Shown: positions 1 through 7,209 of the stretch, one piece after another
Position numbering within the stretch: position 1 is the first letter of the stretch
Layout: each line of letters starts with the position of its first letter
Assembly (NCBI GenBank): GCA_028278005.1
Contig: JANQFD010000053.1
Span: 1-13,425, forward strand
Reading direction: 5' to 3'
Source: Chlorobium sp.
Lineage (GTDB): Bacteria; Bacteroidota; Chlorobiia; Chlorobiales; Chlorobiaceae
Length of the DNA stretch: 13,425 bases
Notes under the pieces: generated by a model
Databases searched by the model: none
Told to the model about the DNA's origin: nothing
What the model saw: the letters and a program-made list of their open reading frames with translations, nothing else
Program-made: the position numbers and the translations under genes

Positions 1-1342
1 TCAGTATGGCCAGGGCAAAAGCGATCATAAGCACTGAAAGAGCGGCCTTCCATCTCCGCCGCTCAAGATTCCTGATGATGATACGTATCGAAACGGGAAT
101 TTTCTTCTGAAACTCCTTGCGATCGAGAAACCCCGCCTTGTAAACAACCGGCGCTTCCGGACGCATCGCCTCTGCCGGCGGCAACGAAACAGCATGATTC
201 ACCGCACTGAGAGCGCCAAAAAGAGCGGCACCCGCACTCAGGAGAACCGATAGTGCAACTTCCTCAACACGAAAATAGTAGATCAGTTCCGCAAAATGAT
301 AGAATCCTTCATAAACCCCGGTTAAACCAAGCCCGAGCCAGGCACCGATCGCCGTACCTGCGACAGCGCCGATCACTACCGGAACCATCGCGAAACCGAG
401 ATAGTGCAACCCGACTTCCTCGTTGGTGTACCCCATGGCTTTCATCACGGCGATCTGATCTCTCTGGGTACTGACAAGCCTTTTCAGCACAATATTGAGC
501 AGAAACACAGCAACAGCGAGAAAGATAGTCGGTAATACGGTTATCTGGATTCCCACCTGTTTGATTTCATCGGAAATGAAACGGTCGGAAAGCTGTTCAC
601 TCCGGCCATACGCTCCCAACGAGCCATAACGCCTGAACATATCGTCCAACCTTCGGATAACATCTTTTTCCGAAGCGCCATGGGCAAGCGTGAGCGACAG
701 ATCGTTGAACGCGCTTGTCATGTCAAGCGCCGATTCAAGAGCCTTGCGGCTCATCCAGAACACGCCGAAACGCCGGTTATCCGGAAAAAAGGCTCCGGGT
801 TGAACCTCATAGATGTACTCGGGTGAAAGTCCTTTACCAACAATAACCAACTCCTTCCAGCGCCCGTTGATCACCGCTCCCACACGGTCACCGATCTGAA
901 GACCGTTTGCATCCATAAAAGATTCACTCGCAATGACCTCTTCCGGATGACCGGCCTCGATATAGCGTCCTTCTCGAAGAAAGACGTCATTGAGAACAGG
1001 CATTTTCCGATCCGGCATCGATACCAGCCGTCCGCTTGCCGGCTCGTTGAGCCCCGGCACATCGAGCGTTACGTCGGCTATTATTCGAGACCTTACCGCC
1101 GCCACCCCGCGAATGCTCCTCACGCTCTCCAGCATGGCTTCAGGCGCACGTTTCGCCTGCATGAAAACATCGGCAAAACGGTAATCACTGTAGTAGCGAT
1201 CCTTCGTGGTCCTCAAAGAGTACTCGACACTGCTCATCGAAACAAACACCGATATACCGCAGGCAACGACCGCCGCCACGGCAATCATCTGGCCTTTCAT
1301 GCGCAGCAGTTCACGCAGGAGTTTCCGGTTAAGCTGTTTCAT
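1..1342 (-). CDS. ABC transporter permease, FtsX/MacB family (partial, C-terminus beyond window)
   Basis: Reading leftward from the ATG at 1342 the frame stays open to the window edge, giving about 447 residues. Residues 17-37 form a first membrane helix. A periplasmic MacB-PCD-like region follows to about 255. Three helices of an FtsX domain follow (first at about 264-285), with the family's cytoplasmic loop after it (QIAVMKAMGYTNEEV). The segment ending PPAEAMRPEAP is typical of the end of an FtsX domain. A new helix starts just before the edge (after RRRWKAALS), so the full protein is probably the roughly 800-residue type with two FtsX domains. The ATG lies 6 nt after the ATPase stop, and an AGGA ribosome site overlaps that stop, so the two are almost certainly co-translated. 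Role: membrane half of an exporter or lipoprotein/envelope-active ABC system; substrate unknown. Family certain, substrate not. Confidence 0.9.
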   Translation of the reverse strand, partial: MKQLNRKLLRELLRMKGQMIAVAAVVACGISVFVSMSSVEYSLRTTKDRYYSDYRFADVFMQAKRAPEAMLESVRSIRGVAAVRSRIIADVTLDVPGLNEPASGRLVSMPDRKMPVLNDVFLREGRYIEAGHPEEVIASESFMDANGLQIGDRVGAVINGRWKELVIVGKGLSPEYIYEVQPGAFFPDNRRFGVFWMSRKALESALDMTSAFNDLSLTLAHGASEKDVIRRLDDMFRRYGSLGAYGRSEQLSDRFISDEIKQVGIQITVLPTIFLAVAVFLLNIVLKRLVSTQRDQIAVMKAMGYTNEEVGLHYLGFAMVPVVIGAVAGTAIGAWLGLGLTGVYEGFYHFAELIYYFRVEEVALSVLLSAGAALFGALSAVNHAVSLPPAEAMRPEAPVVYKAGFLDRKEFQKKIPVSIRIIIRNLERRRWKAALSVLMIAFALAIL

Positions 1343-1348
1343 GTTTTC

Positions 1349-2068
1349 CTACCAGCTCAGTTCCGATGGAGAAAGTTTCCTTTCATTCGTTTCTATTTCG
1401 GTTATTTCTCCGCTCCGCATGTGGATCACCCTGTCCGCCATGGCAGCAATGGAAACATTGTGCGTGATCACCAGTGTCGTTGTACCCAGTTCCTGGTTAA
1501 CTTTGCGTATTACCTCCAGAACGAGTTTTCCGGTCTCGTAATCGAGCGCACCGGTAGGTTCATCGCAAAGCAGCAGTTCCGGACGCTTGGCAACAGCCCG
1601 CGCAATCGCGACCCGCTGCTGTTCCCCTCCTGACAGCTGGGCAGGAAAATGGTTCATACGCTCGGCCAGATTGACAAGTTTCAGCGCTTCCCGGGGAGAC
1701 ATCGGATCGGAGGCAATTTCCGTTACAAGCTGGACGTTTTCAAGCGCCGTAAGACTGGAAATGAGATTATAGAACTGAAATACAAAGCCTATCGACTCCC
1801 TTCTATACGTGGTCAGGTCATCTTCCGTCGCCGCAGTCATCTCCTTGCCGCGAAAAAACAGCTTCCCTTCCGTAGGCACATCAAGCCCTCCTATGATATT
1901 CAGCAGGGTGGATTTTCCGCTTCCTGATGTTCCCAGCAAAACAACAAGCTCCCCTTCGTAAAAGTCGGCCGAAACATCTTTCAAAGCTTCGACTTTTACC
2001 TCACCCATCGTATAGATCTTGCTCACCCTTTCAACGTTGAGCACGTTCTGTCTTTCATTCATCACCAT
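1349..2068 (-). CDS. ABC transporter ATP-binding protein, LolD/MacB family
   Basis: This is a complete nucleotide-binding subunit of 239 residues. Visible motifs are Walker A GTSGSGKST (46-54), Q-loop Gln98 (FQFYNL), signature LSGGEQQR (145-152), Walker B LLLCDEP (165-171) with the D-loop after it, and the H-loop His in VITHN (about residue 200). The LLDEPTGALD style and the short length are typical of the LolD/MacB/FtsE branch, which powers FtsX-type permeases. The frame is open up to a TTG at 2089, but the ATG at 2068 has an AAGG ribosome site 6 nt upstream (2075-2078), so I prefer it. It lies 27 bp after the tetR stop and 6 bp before the permease start, so it belongs to one regulator-ATPase-permease operon. 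No HlyD-type adaptor gene is seen in the window. Confidence 0.93.
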   Translation of the reverse strand: MVMNERQNVLNVERVSKIYTMGEVKVEALKDVSADFYEGELVVLLGTSGSGKSTLLNIIGGLDVPTEGKLFFRGKEMTAATEDDLTTYRRESIGFVFQFYNLISSLTALENVQLVTEIASDPMSPREALKLVNLAERMNHFPAQLSGGEQQRVAIARAVAKRPELLLCDEPTGALDYETGKLVLEVIRKVNQELGTTTLVITHNVSIAAMADRVIHMRSGEITEIETNERKLSPSELSW

Positions 2069-2095
2069 TGCATGCCTTGTCTTTCGCAAGCAAAA

Positions 2096-2692
2096 TTATG
2101 CCGATCCCTTTACGAGGAGCAGAATACCTTTCTCAAAACCAATCCAGATCTCATTGTCATTGCCGACCCCCGGCACCATGATCAGCTGTAAGCCCAGTCC
2201 GTCAAGAAGTCCTGTTATCAGTGAGGCAATCTCCATGGTCGTTAGTTCAGGTACGATCAACCGACGCTCTTTCATTGTCTCTATGCCTTTTTGAAGTGAA
2301 TCTCTGAACTCCACATAGATCGAACTCATTTCTTTCATGATTGTTTCACTTTGCCGTGAAACCGAGATCCCTTCCATGAAAAGCGTGAAAAAATCACGTT
2401 TTTCGTCATAGAGCTTCCTGAAAGCCCATGTAAGACGTGCGGCAAAATCCTCCGCTGAACTACTGTTATCCAGAATATCAGCAAGAATTTTGCCTCCGGT
2501 CCCCATGTTATCCCTGAGGACTTTTGCAAGCATGTCTTCCTTGTTCCTGAAATAGTAGTGAAGAAGTCCCCTGCTTACACCGGCCTCTGTTGCGACGCGC
2601 GATATCGTCGCCCCCGCATACCCGTATCTTGAAAGCACCTGTTTTGCAGCAGCGAGAATAAGGGCAGTTTTATCTTCAGTTTTACCTTGCAT
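2096..2692 (-). CDS. TetR/AcrR-family transcriptional regulator
   Basis: This 198-residue protein has the normal TetR length. The N-terminal helix-turn-helix spans about residues 12-58, with the conserved pattern TISRVATEAGVSRGLLHYYFRNKEDML. The C-terminal two-thirds is the variable ligand-binding/dimer domain; its end (ITGLLDGLGLQLIM) resembles the BetI-like C-terminal class. It is the first gene of an operon with the ABC ATPase and permease, so by analogy it probably represses that exporter and itself, and is released by a ligand the exporter handles. AAGGG directly abuts the ATG, which is unusually close. Two palindromes in the upstream spacer are candidate operators. The ligand is not predictable. 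Confidence 0.92.
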   Translation of the reverse strand: MQGKTEDKTALILAAAKQVLSRYGYAGATISRVATEAGVSRGLLHYYFRNKEDMLAKVLRDNMGTGGKILADILDNSSSAEDFAARLTWAFRKLYDEKRDFFTLFMEGISVSRQSETIMKEMSSIYVEFRDSLQKGIETMKERRLIVPELTTMEIASLITGLLDGLGLQLIMVPGVGNDNEIWIGFEKGILLLVKGSA

Positions 2693-2721
2693 CCCTTCTT
2701 GACTTTCAATAAAAAACCTTT

Positions 2722-2734
2722 ATGAAATATTCAT
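2722..2734. promoter_or_regulatory. Short palindrome upstream of tetR
   Basis: ATGAA-ATA-TTCAT is a perfect 5-3-5 inverted repeat lying 30 bp upstream of the tetR start, where its promoter should be. It could be a regulator site, but AT-rich short palindromes also arise by chance. Confidence 0.3.
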
Positions 2735-2833
2735 CTCACCACCCGGGTTTTCGAGACAACCGATCCCTTTTCCAAACAGAACCCTTGCCATACCAACAAC
2801 CTTTTAATCGATAGGATCTGATGGTAAACCGGA

Positions 2834-2855
2834 TTTGGCTGGACGTCCATTCAAA
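2834..2855. promoter_or_regulatory. Candidate operator: 22-bp palindrome in the divergent spacer
   Basis: The perfect 10-bp palindrome TGGACGTCCA (2840-2849) is flanked symmetrically, after 2 unmatched bases on each side, by TTTG (2834-2837) and CAAA (2852-2855). Nine of eleven base pairs are therefore symmetric. The length and form suit a TetR dimer site. It lies 141 bp upstream of tetR and 126 bp upstream of the rightward gene at 2982, so it could act on either or both. Binding is inferred, not shown. Confidence 0.45.
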
Positions 2856-2908
2856 CACCAACCTAATCATTTCTGTTTCAAGCGCCAAAAGACAAAAAAA
2901 TTTCGCGT

Positions 2909-2914
2909 TATACT
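2909..2914 (+). promoter_or_regulatory. Possible -10 element for the rightward block
   Basis: TATACT is one base from the sigma-70 -10 consensus and lies 67 bp upstream of the ATG at 2982. No convincing -35 hexamer is found at 16-18 bp, so this is a weak call. Confidence 0.25.
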
Positions 2915-2955
2915 CTCTTGCAGAGATCTTTAACCTTTAAGAAAAGTCCTGTACA

Positions 2956-2973
2956 TTGTTCAGAAGAGAACAA
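2956..2973. repeat. Inverted repeat just upstream of the rightward block
   Basis: TTGTTC and GAACAA are perfect 6-bp arms separated by 6 bases, ending 8 bp before the ATG at 2982. The repeat therefore covers the place where the ribosome site should be (AGAGAA is the only purine run). In RNA it could form a small hairpin that limits translation, or it could be a protein site in DNA. Confidence 0.45.
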
Positions 2974-2981
2974 GTCACACT

Positions 2982-3326
2982 ATGGATTTCTTTGACTCTT
3001 TCTATACATGGTTTATGGGACTGGGAGCTGAATACGGCGTCAATCCGCTTGTATTCGGTGCTATCTATATCGGGGCAATTCCTTTTTTCACGCTCAGCCT
3101 TGCATGGCTTGTCAGAAACCTGAAACAAAAAAAACCGATCGTACTACCGGCTCTGCTAAGTGGTTTCTTTTTTATTTCAGCATATCTTTACCTCATCGTT
3201 GCAGGCAGAAACGTTCCTTACTGGGTTTATCTCTTCATTGTTCTGCTTTTAGGTTTCGGTGCGCTTTCAACGATCAAAAAAATCAGGAAACAGGTCTCAA
3301 AAACAGAGAAAACAGATGGACTTTGA
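2982..3326 (+). CDS. Small integral membrane protein, hypothetical (three helices)
   Basis: This 114-residue protein has three predicted membrane helices at about residues 22-44, 53-72 and 78-97. The short loop after helix 1 is basic (RNLKQKKP), as is the C-terminal tail (KKIRKQ), which would place both in the cytoplasm. The motif NPLVFGAIYIGAIPFF and the stretch ISAYLYLIVAGRN are distinctive. From memory, similar small proteins occur beside mercuric-reductase-like genes in Bacteroidota and Chlorobi, but I could not check this. Its stop codon lies inside the next gene (11-bp overlap), so the two are probably translationally coupled and act together. No catalytic motif is visible. Function unknown. 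Confidence 0.8.
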   Translation: MDFFDSFYTWFMGLGAEYGVNPLVFGAIYIGAIPFFTLSLAWLVRNLKQKKPIVLPALLSGFFFISAYLYLIVAGRNVPYWVYLFIVLLLGFGALSTIKKIRKQVSKTEKTDGL

Positions 3327-4800
3327 CTACGACGTTATTGTTATCGGAGGCGGCGCTGCAGGTCTGACTGCCGCCGGTGTTTCCGCCTCTCTTGGCGCTA
3401 AAACCGCAATGATCGAGGAAAAAAAGCTGGGTGGTGACTGCACGTGGTACGGCTGCATTCCGAGCAAGACCCTTCTGAAATCCGCCAAGGTAGCGCAAAC
3501 GGTTCGCGAAGCCGGCCGATACGGCATTAAAACCGACACTATGACGGTTGATTTCAGCACAGTCATGGAACGGGTTCACTCAATCCAGCAAGGGGTCTAC
3601 AATGAAGCCGATGCCCCTGAAATCTATGAAAAAATGGGCATTACTGTAATCGAGGGGCGCGGAAGCTTCGCCGACGAACACACGGTCACCATCACAAAGG
3701 AGGGAATGGATCCTCAGTCAATCCGGTCGAAAAACATCGTCATCGCCACTGGAAGCAGGCCGGTCATTCCACCGGTTGAAGGACTCGATACAGTACCTTA
3801 CCTGACAAATGAAACTATTTTCTCTCTGAAAAGGCAGCCGAAAAAACTTCTCGTTATAGGAGCCGGTCCGATCGGAACAGAAATGGGCCAGGCATTCGCA
3901 AGGCTGGGCTCAGATGTTACCGTTTTTGATTTCGGTGAGCATATCCTTGCAAAAGACCATCCTGAACTGACATCGATCCTGCATGACATTTTAACTGGTG
4001 AGGGTATTGCATTCAAACTCAACTCAGCAGTTAAAAAAGTGGAAAAAAAGGGCGAAAGCATTGTGGTTACTGCTGAAAACCGAAAAAACAGCGAATCATT
4101 CACGGTTGAGGGGGATGCCCTTCTTGTAGCATCGGGCAGACAGGCAAATATCGAATCGCTGAACCTCGAAGCCGCCGGAATACATACCAACAAACGAGGT
4201 ATACCCGTCAACGAGAGTTGTCAGACATCAAAACATCACATTTACGCATGCGGAGACGTTACAGGAGGCCTGCAGTTCACTCACATGGCAGAACACATGG
4301 CAAAGGTCGCAGCAAGCAAAATGCTCACACACCTGCCCATGAAAATCGACGACAAACATGTTCCATGGTGCACCTATACGGAACCGGAAATGGCACATGT
4401 CGGTGAAACCGAAGAAGCATTGAGAAGAAGAAATGCCGGCTATGAACTATATCGTTTCCCTTACAGCAAAATAGACCGGGCTATTACCGAAAGCGAAACC
4501 GAAGGCTGGATAAGGGTCTATGCTGCCGGTTTTGATGGAAAAATCTACGGTGCCGATATCCTGGGAGTTCATGCCGGTGATCTGATCAGCGAATTTGCCC
4601 TGGCTATGCGTAACGGCGTGACCCTCAGACAGATGTCCGACACCATTCATCCCTATCCTTCGTACGCCCTTGGCAACAGAAGAGCAGCCGATCAATGGTA
4701 TGTTCGCAAACAGTCAGGTGCACTGGTAGGACTCCTTCAGTTTTTCTTCGGTTATCAGGGCAAAATGCCTGACACCAGTGACCCTGACAGAATCGTTTGA
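3316..4800 (+). CDS. FAD-dependent pyridine nucleotide-disulfide oxidoreductase (mercuric reductase/Lpd-like)
   Basis: At 494 residues this is a class I flavin disulfide reductase. It has an N-terminal FAD site VIVIGGGAAGL (7-17) and the redox-active pair Cys42/Cys47 in GGDCTWYGCIPSK. The NAD(P) site LLVIGAGPIG spans 178-187, and the second FAD motif ACGDV spans 311-315. A C-terminal dimerisation domain follows. The start is ATG 3316, because FAD-fold proteins begin just before this point; the upstream in-frame ATG (3259) would add 19 basic residues. There is no N-terminal metal-binding HMA domain and no C-terminal vicinal Cys pair, so true mercuric reductase (MerA) is unlikely. In the motif HPYPS (445-449) the Lpd catalytic His position appears to be Tyr447, as in MerA-like proteins, and the partner Glu position appears to be Leu452 (aligned by eye). 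It overlaps the upstream membrane gene and precedes the SET gene. The substrate is unknown. Confidence 0.9.
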   Translation: MDFDYDVIVIGGGAAGLTAAGVSASLGAKTAMIEEKKLGGDCTWYGCIPSKTLLKSAKVAQTVREAGRYGIKTDTMTVDFSTVMERVHSIQQGVYNEADAPEIYEKMGITVIEGRGSFADEHTVTITKEGMDPQSIRSKNIVIATGSRPVIPPVEGLDTVPYLTNETIFSLKRQPKKLLVIGAGPIGTEMGQAFARLGSDVTVFDFGEHILAKDHPELTSILHDILTGEGIAFKLNSAVKKVEKKGESIVVTAENRKNSESFTVEGDALLVASGRQANIESLNLEAAGIHTNKRGIPVNESCQTSKHHIYACGDVTGGLQFTHMAEHMAKVAASKMLTHLPMKIDDKHVPWCTYTEPEMAHVGETEEALRRRNAGYELYRFPYSKIDRAITESETEGWIRVYAAGFDGKIYGADILGVHAGDLISEFALAMRNGVTLRQMSDTIHPYPSYALGNRRAADQWYVRKQSGALVGLLQFFFGYQGKMPDTSDPDRIV

Positions 4801-4813
4801 GTATCAGAAACAG

Positions 4814-5284
4814 ATGGAACCAGCTATTTTTTCCTTGTATGCCACCGTTTTTATTATCGGGATTGCTCTGGGCTTCCTGCTCGCGAGAAAAATGCAACCG
4901 GTAACGGATGAGACCGCGGAAGCACCTGTACGGGTAGGCCAGTCGAACGTCAGTGGACGCGGTGTCTTCGCAACCCGCAACATAAAAAACGGCGACCTTG
5001 TCGAACGCTGCCCTGTCCTTCAACTGGATGAAAATGATATCGGAGGTGAGCTGCTTAACTATGTTTTTTATGGCGATAACGAGAAAAAACGGCTTGTAGC
5101 CTTGGGAAACGGCATGCTTTTCAACCACTCGTCATTTCCCAATGTAGCTTACTATCTGGAAGAAACACCATTGGGGCCCGAGCTGATCATCTATGCCCTC
5201 CGTGATATTCGAAAAGGTGAAGAGCTTTTTTACAACTACGGCAGCGAATGGTGGACAACCAGAAACATCAGTGAAACAAGTTAG
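4814..5284 (+). CDS. Membrane-anchored SET-domain protein (putative lysine methyltransferase)
   Basis: One N-terminal helix (about residues 7-25) is followed by a basic ARK, which predicts that the rest faces the cytoplasm. Residues 38-145 form a compact SET domain: SGRGVFA (47-53), the S-adenosylmethionine/knot motif NHSSFPN (104-110), and GEELFYNYG (135-143) with the usual catalytic Tyr region. There is no post-SET cysteine cluster. The known family activity is methyl transfer from S-adenosylmethionine to protein lysine; the target here is unknown. I prefer ATG 4814 (156 residues), 13 nt after the stop of the flavoprotein gene. A GTG at 4778 would overlap that gene and add 12 residues with no better ribosome site. 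A membrane-tethered bacterial SET protein coupled to a flavin reductase is unusual. Confidence 0.82.
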   Translation: MEPAIFSLYATVFIIGIALGFLLARKMQPVTDETAEAPVRVGQSNVSGRGVFATRNIKNGDLVERCPVLQLDENDIGGELLNYVFYGDNEKKRLVALGNGMLFNHSSFPNVAYYLEETPLGPELIIYALRDIRKGEELFYNYGSEWWTTRNISETS

Positions 5285-5293
5285 GTTTACCCC

Positions 5294-5716
5294 TCAAGAC
5301 AGACCGATATCTCTCTGTTCACACCATTCCCTGAGAAACTCCTCAATTTTAGCAGCTTTATATTCGCTCCACTCTTCAAACAATGCGTTAGCTTGAAGCA
5401 GTTCCTTGAGGCGGCTCTCTGCCGTATCCTCATCGGCAAAAAAATCACGAACCGCCGCATAGTGACCCGGAAGGCGTTCATCGACAAAATCAAAGGCAAG
5501 TTCCCTGCCTAAATCGAGGGCTTCGCGGTACGGCACCGGTTCAAAGCTTTCAGAATGAACATCAAGCCCCCTCGTTTCATCCAGACCAAGCGTTTCCGAA
5601 TAATAATATATCTCCCCGTCACGTTTGTTCACGTAGGCAACATTTTCCCCCTGAACCCCCGAACTGACAAAATCAAAAGCCATCCGGATCTCGGAATATT
5701 GTACATTCATGTGCAT
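5294..5716 (-). CDS. UPF0158-like protein
   Basis: This is a 140-residue soluble, acidic protein. The N-terminal half (AFDFVSSG, then GEIYYYSETLGLDE) and the C-terminal half (RLKELLQANALFEEWSEYKAAKIEEFLREW) match my memory of UPF0158: a strand-rich start naming a 'residue-rich' ligand loop, followed by an alpha-helical end with an aromatic-rich E-W helix. It is the last gene of the leftward UPF0251 operon, starting 5 bp after the lipoprotein stop. Its end faces the SET gene with only 9 bp between them, and no terminator hairpin is visible there. Two ATGs are possible (5716 and 5710). The function of the family is not known to me. Confidence 0.65.
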   Translation of the reverse strand: MHMNVQYSEIRMAFDFVSSGVQGENVAYVNKRDGEIYYYSETLGLDETRGLDVHSESFEPVPYREALDLGRELAFDFVDERLPGHYAAVRDFFADEDTAESRLKELLQANALFEEWSEYKAAKIEEFLREWCEQRDIGLS

Positions 5717-5721
5717 CTGTT

Positions 5722-6009
5722 TTATTTAAGCTCCTCGACAACAACTCCCATGTTATAAATGAGCACCATATGTCCGTCATGGGCAAACTTGATCTTGTTG
5801 CCGTACTCGGTTGGTTCGATGTCAATCCTGCCTTCATATGTTCGGACCGGCTGTCCTGAAGCGGAATAAACCGTTACCTTGCGTTCCAATCCTACCCATT
5901 TGGACTGGAAATCCTTAACGCCGCGCTGGAATTTCTGTGAACATCCACCAAACAGAACTACCACAGACAGCAATACAAGCCCCGTAGACCTTTTCAGAAT
6001 GGTTTTCAT
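5722..6009 (-). CDS. Small lipoprotein, hypothetical
   Basis: This 95-residue protein has a classic lipoprotein signal: basic MKTILKR, a hydrophobic core, and lipobox LFGGC with Cys23 as the predicted lipidated residue. Ser24 at the +2 position suggests the outer membrane by the E. coli rule. The mature part is about 72 residues and strand-rich (KVTVYSASGQPVRTYEG), with a well-ordered end. I do not recognise the family. The ATG shares one base with the stop of the dehydrogenase gene (TAATG arrangement), so translation is probably coupled. Confidence 0.8.
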   Translation of the reverse strand: MKTILKRSTGLVLLSVVVLFGGCSQKFQRGVKDFQSKWVGLERKVTVYSASGQPVRTYEGRIDIEPTEYGNKIKFAHDGHMVLIYNMGVVVEELK

Positions 6010-7187
6010 TATAAACGCTCCTCCAATATTTTTCTCATACTCTCCCTGCTCAGTTCAACCGGATTGCTTTTACTGCGTGTTCCGGAGACAAGCAGTTCCA
6101 GATCTTTTTCTCCTATGCCATAGGCACCGAGTCTGGGAAAAGTCAATGCATCCTGCAAGGACTCAAGTTTCTCCAGCAAAGCATGACAAGCCTCGTCTGT
6201 ATTCAGTGAAGAGTCTGCATTCAGTAACCTCCCTGCTTTTGCATATTTCGCGAGAAAATAAGCAGCATCCTCCCCTTTTTCAAAAAGCCTCGTGATATTT
6301 TCTCTCGTTGCCGAAAAAAGCAGGCTTGCACAGAGCGTTCCGTGAGGTATATCCACATATCCTCCGATGGAGGAGGCGAAACCATGAACAATGCCCAGTC
6401 CGGCATTCGCGAGAGCGATACCCGACATGAAAGCAGCATATGCCATCCCGCCCCGGGCCTCGATATCCTTGTCTCCATTTTCACAGGCCCTCATAAATGA
6501 GCGGGAAAAATGTTCAATGCCACTGAGGGCGACCGCATCGGTATAAGGAGAGCCATAGGGTGAAACAAGGGACTCGAGCAGCTGAGTCAATGCATCCATA
6601 CCAGAAGCTGCCGTAAGAGAACGAGGAAGACTGAGCATAAGTTCAGGATCGATAAGCGCAAATTCCGGAATAAAAGCAGGGTGGCGCAGTGAGCGCTTGT
6701 AACCGTTTTTTCCGACATGGCTTATGACGGCATTGTTTGTCGCTTCAGTACCGGTCCCGGAAGTTGTAGGCACAGCAATAAACGGCATCTTCGCTCCATC
6801 ATGCTCCCTGTATCCCGGCTGCCCCTCTATAAAGCGTTCGACAGGCTCATTTTTCAAAAGCATTGCAGAGATCGCTTTCCCGGCGTCAAGCGCACTCCCT
6901 CCACCAATAGCCACAACAACGTTTATACCTGCGCTTCCATACTGCTCGACTGAACGGTCAACATGCTCAGGAGACGGCTCCCCTTCTACCGTATAGTGGT
7001 AGCACAAAAGCTTTTCGGCACGCATTGCATCAACGAGGGACACGAGACGACCTGAACGATGCAAAGTACCGTCGCCTGTCACCAGAAGCACGGTGTTGCC
7101 GAATTGACGTATAAGAGAGGGAAGAATATCGGCCTCTCCACGGCCGAATAAAACACGGGGCTGAGAAAGAAGAGAAAAACTGTTCAT
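6009..7187 (-). CDS. Iron-containing-type alcohol dehydrogenase, maleylacetate-reductase-like subgroup
   Basis: This 392-residue protein has the length and order of the Fe-ADH (group III) family. It has a Rossmann-like NAD(P) domain with GGGSALDAGK (95-104), then PTTSGTGTEAT (140-150), and a helical metal domain. The family's metal ligands, aligned by eye to E. coli FucO, fall at Asp198, Gln202 (normally His), His268 and His282. The His that usually follows at +4 from the third ligand is Ser272. Such changes are known in maleylacetate-reductase-like members, so classical Fe2+ chemistry is doubtful. The likely reaction is NAD(P)H-dependent reduction of a carbonyl; the substrate is unknown. I chose the ATG at 7187 because the fold starts there; the longer frame (to 7241) overlaps the regulator gene. 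It lies 22 bp after that gene and overlaps the lipoprotein gene by 1 bp. Confidence 0.9.
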   Translation of the reverse strand: MNSFSLLSQPRVLFGRGEADILPSLIRQFGNTVLLVTGDGTLHRSGRLVSLVDAMRAEKLLCYHYTVEGEPSPEHVDRSVEQYGSAGINVVVAIGGGSALDAGKAISAMLLKNEPVERFIEGQPGYREHDGAKMPFIAVPTTSGTGTEATNNAVISHVGKNGYKRSLRHPAFIPEFALIDPELMLSLPRSLTAASGMDALTQLLESLVSPYGSPYTDAVALSGIEHFSRSFMRACENGDKDIEARGGMAYAAFMSGIALANAGLGIVHGFASSIGGYVDIPHGTLCASLLFSATRENITRLFEKGEDAAYFLAKYAKAGRLLNADSSLNTDEACHALLEKLESLQDALTFPRLGAYGIGEKDLELLVSGTRSKSNPVELSRESMRKILEERL

Positions 7188-7209
7188 AATCAAGGAATCC
7201 TGGTATCTT

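Noticed and set aside
947..1633. Plus-strand open frame of 228 codons
   Set aside because: It is antisense to the end of the ABC ATPase and the start of the permease, both with clear motifs, and it has no recognisable domain.
3798..4211. Minus-strand open frame inside the flavoprotein gene
   Set aside because: It is an antisense shadow of the NAD(P)-binding region of the reductase.
3316..4800. Calling the flavoprotein a mercuric reductase (merA)
   Set aside because: No HMA domain, no C-terminal Cys pair and no mer genes nearby; only the general fold and redox Cys pair are shared.
4625..5128. Minus-strand open frame across the flavoprotein and SET genes
   Set aside because: It spans the end of one real gene and most of another on the opposite strand, with no domain.
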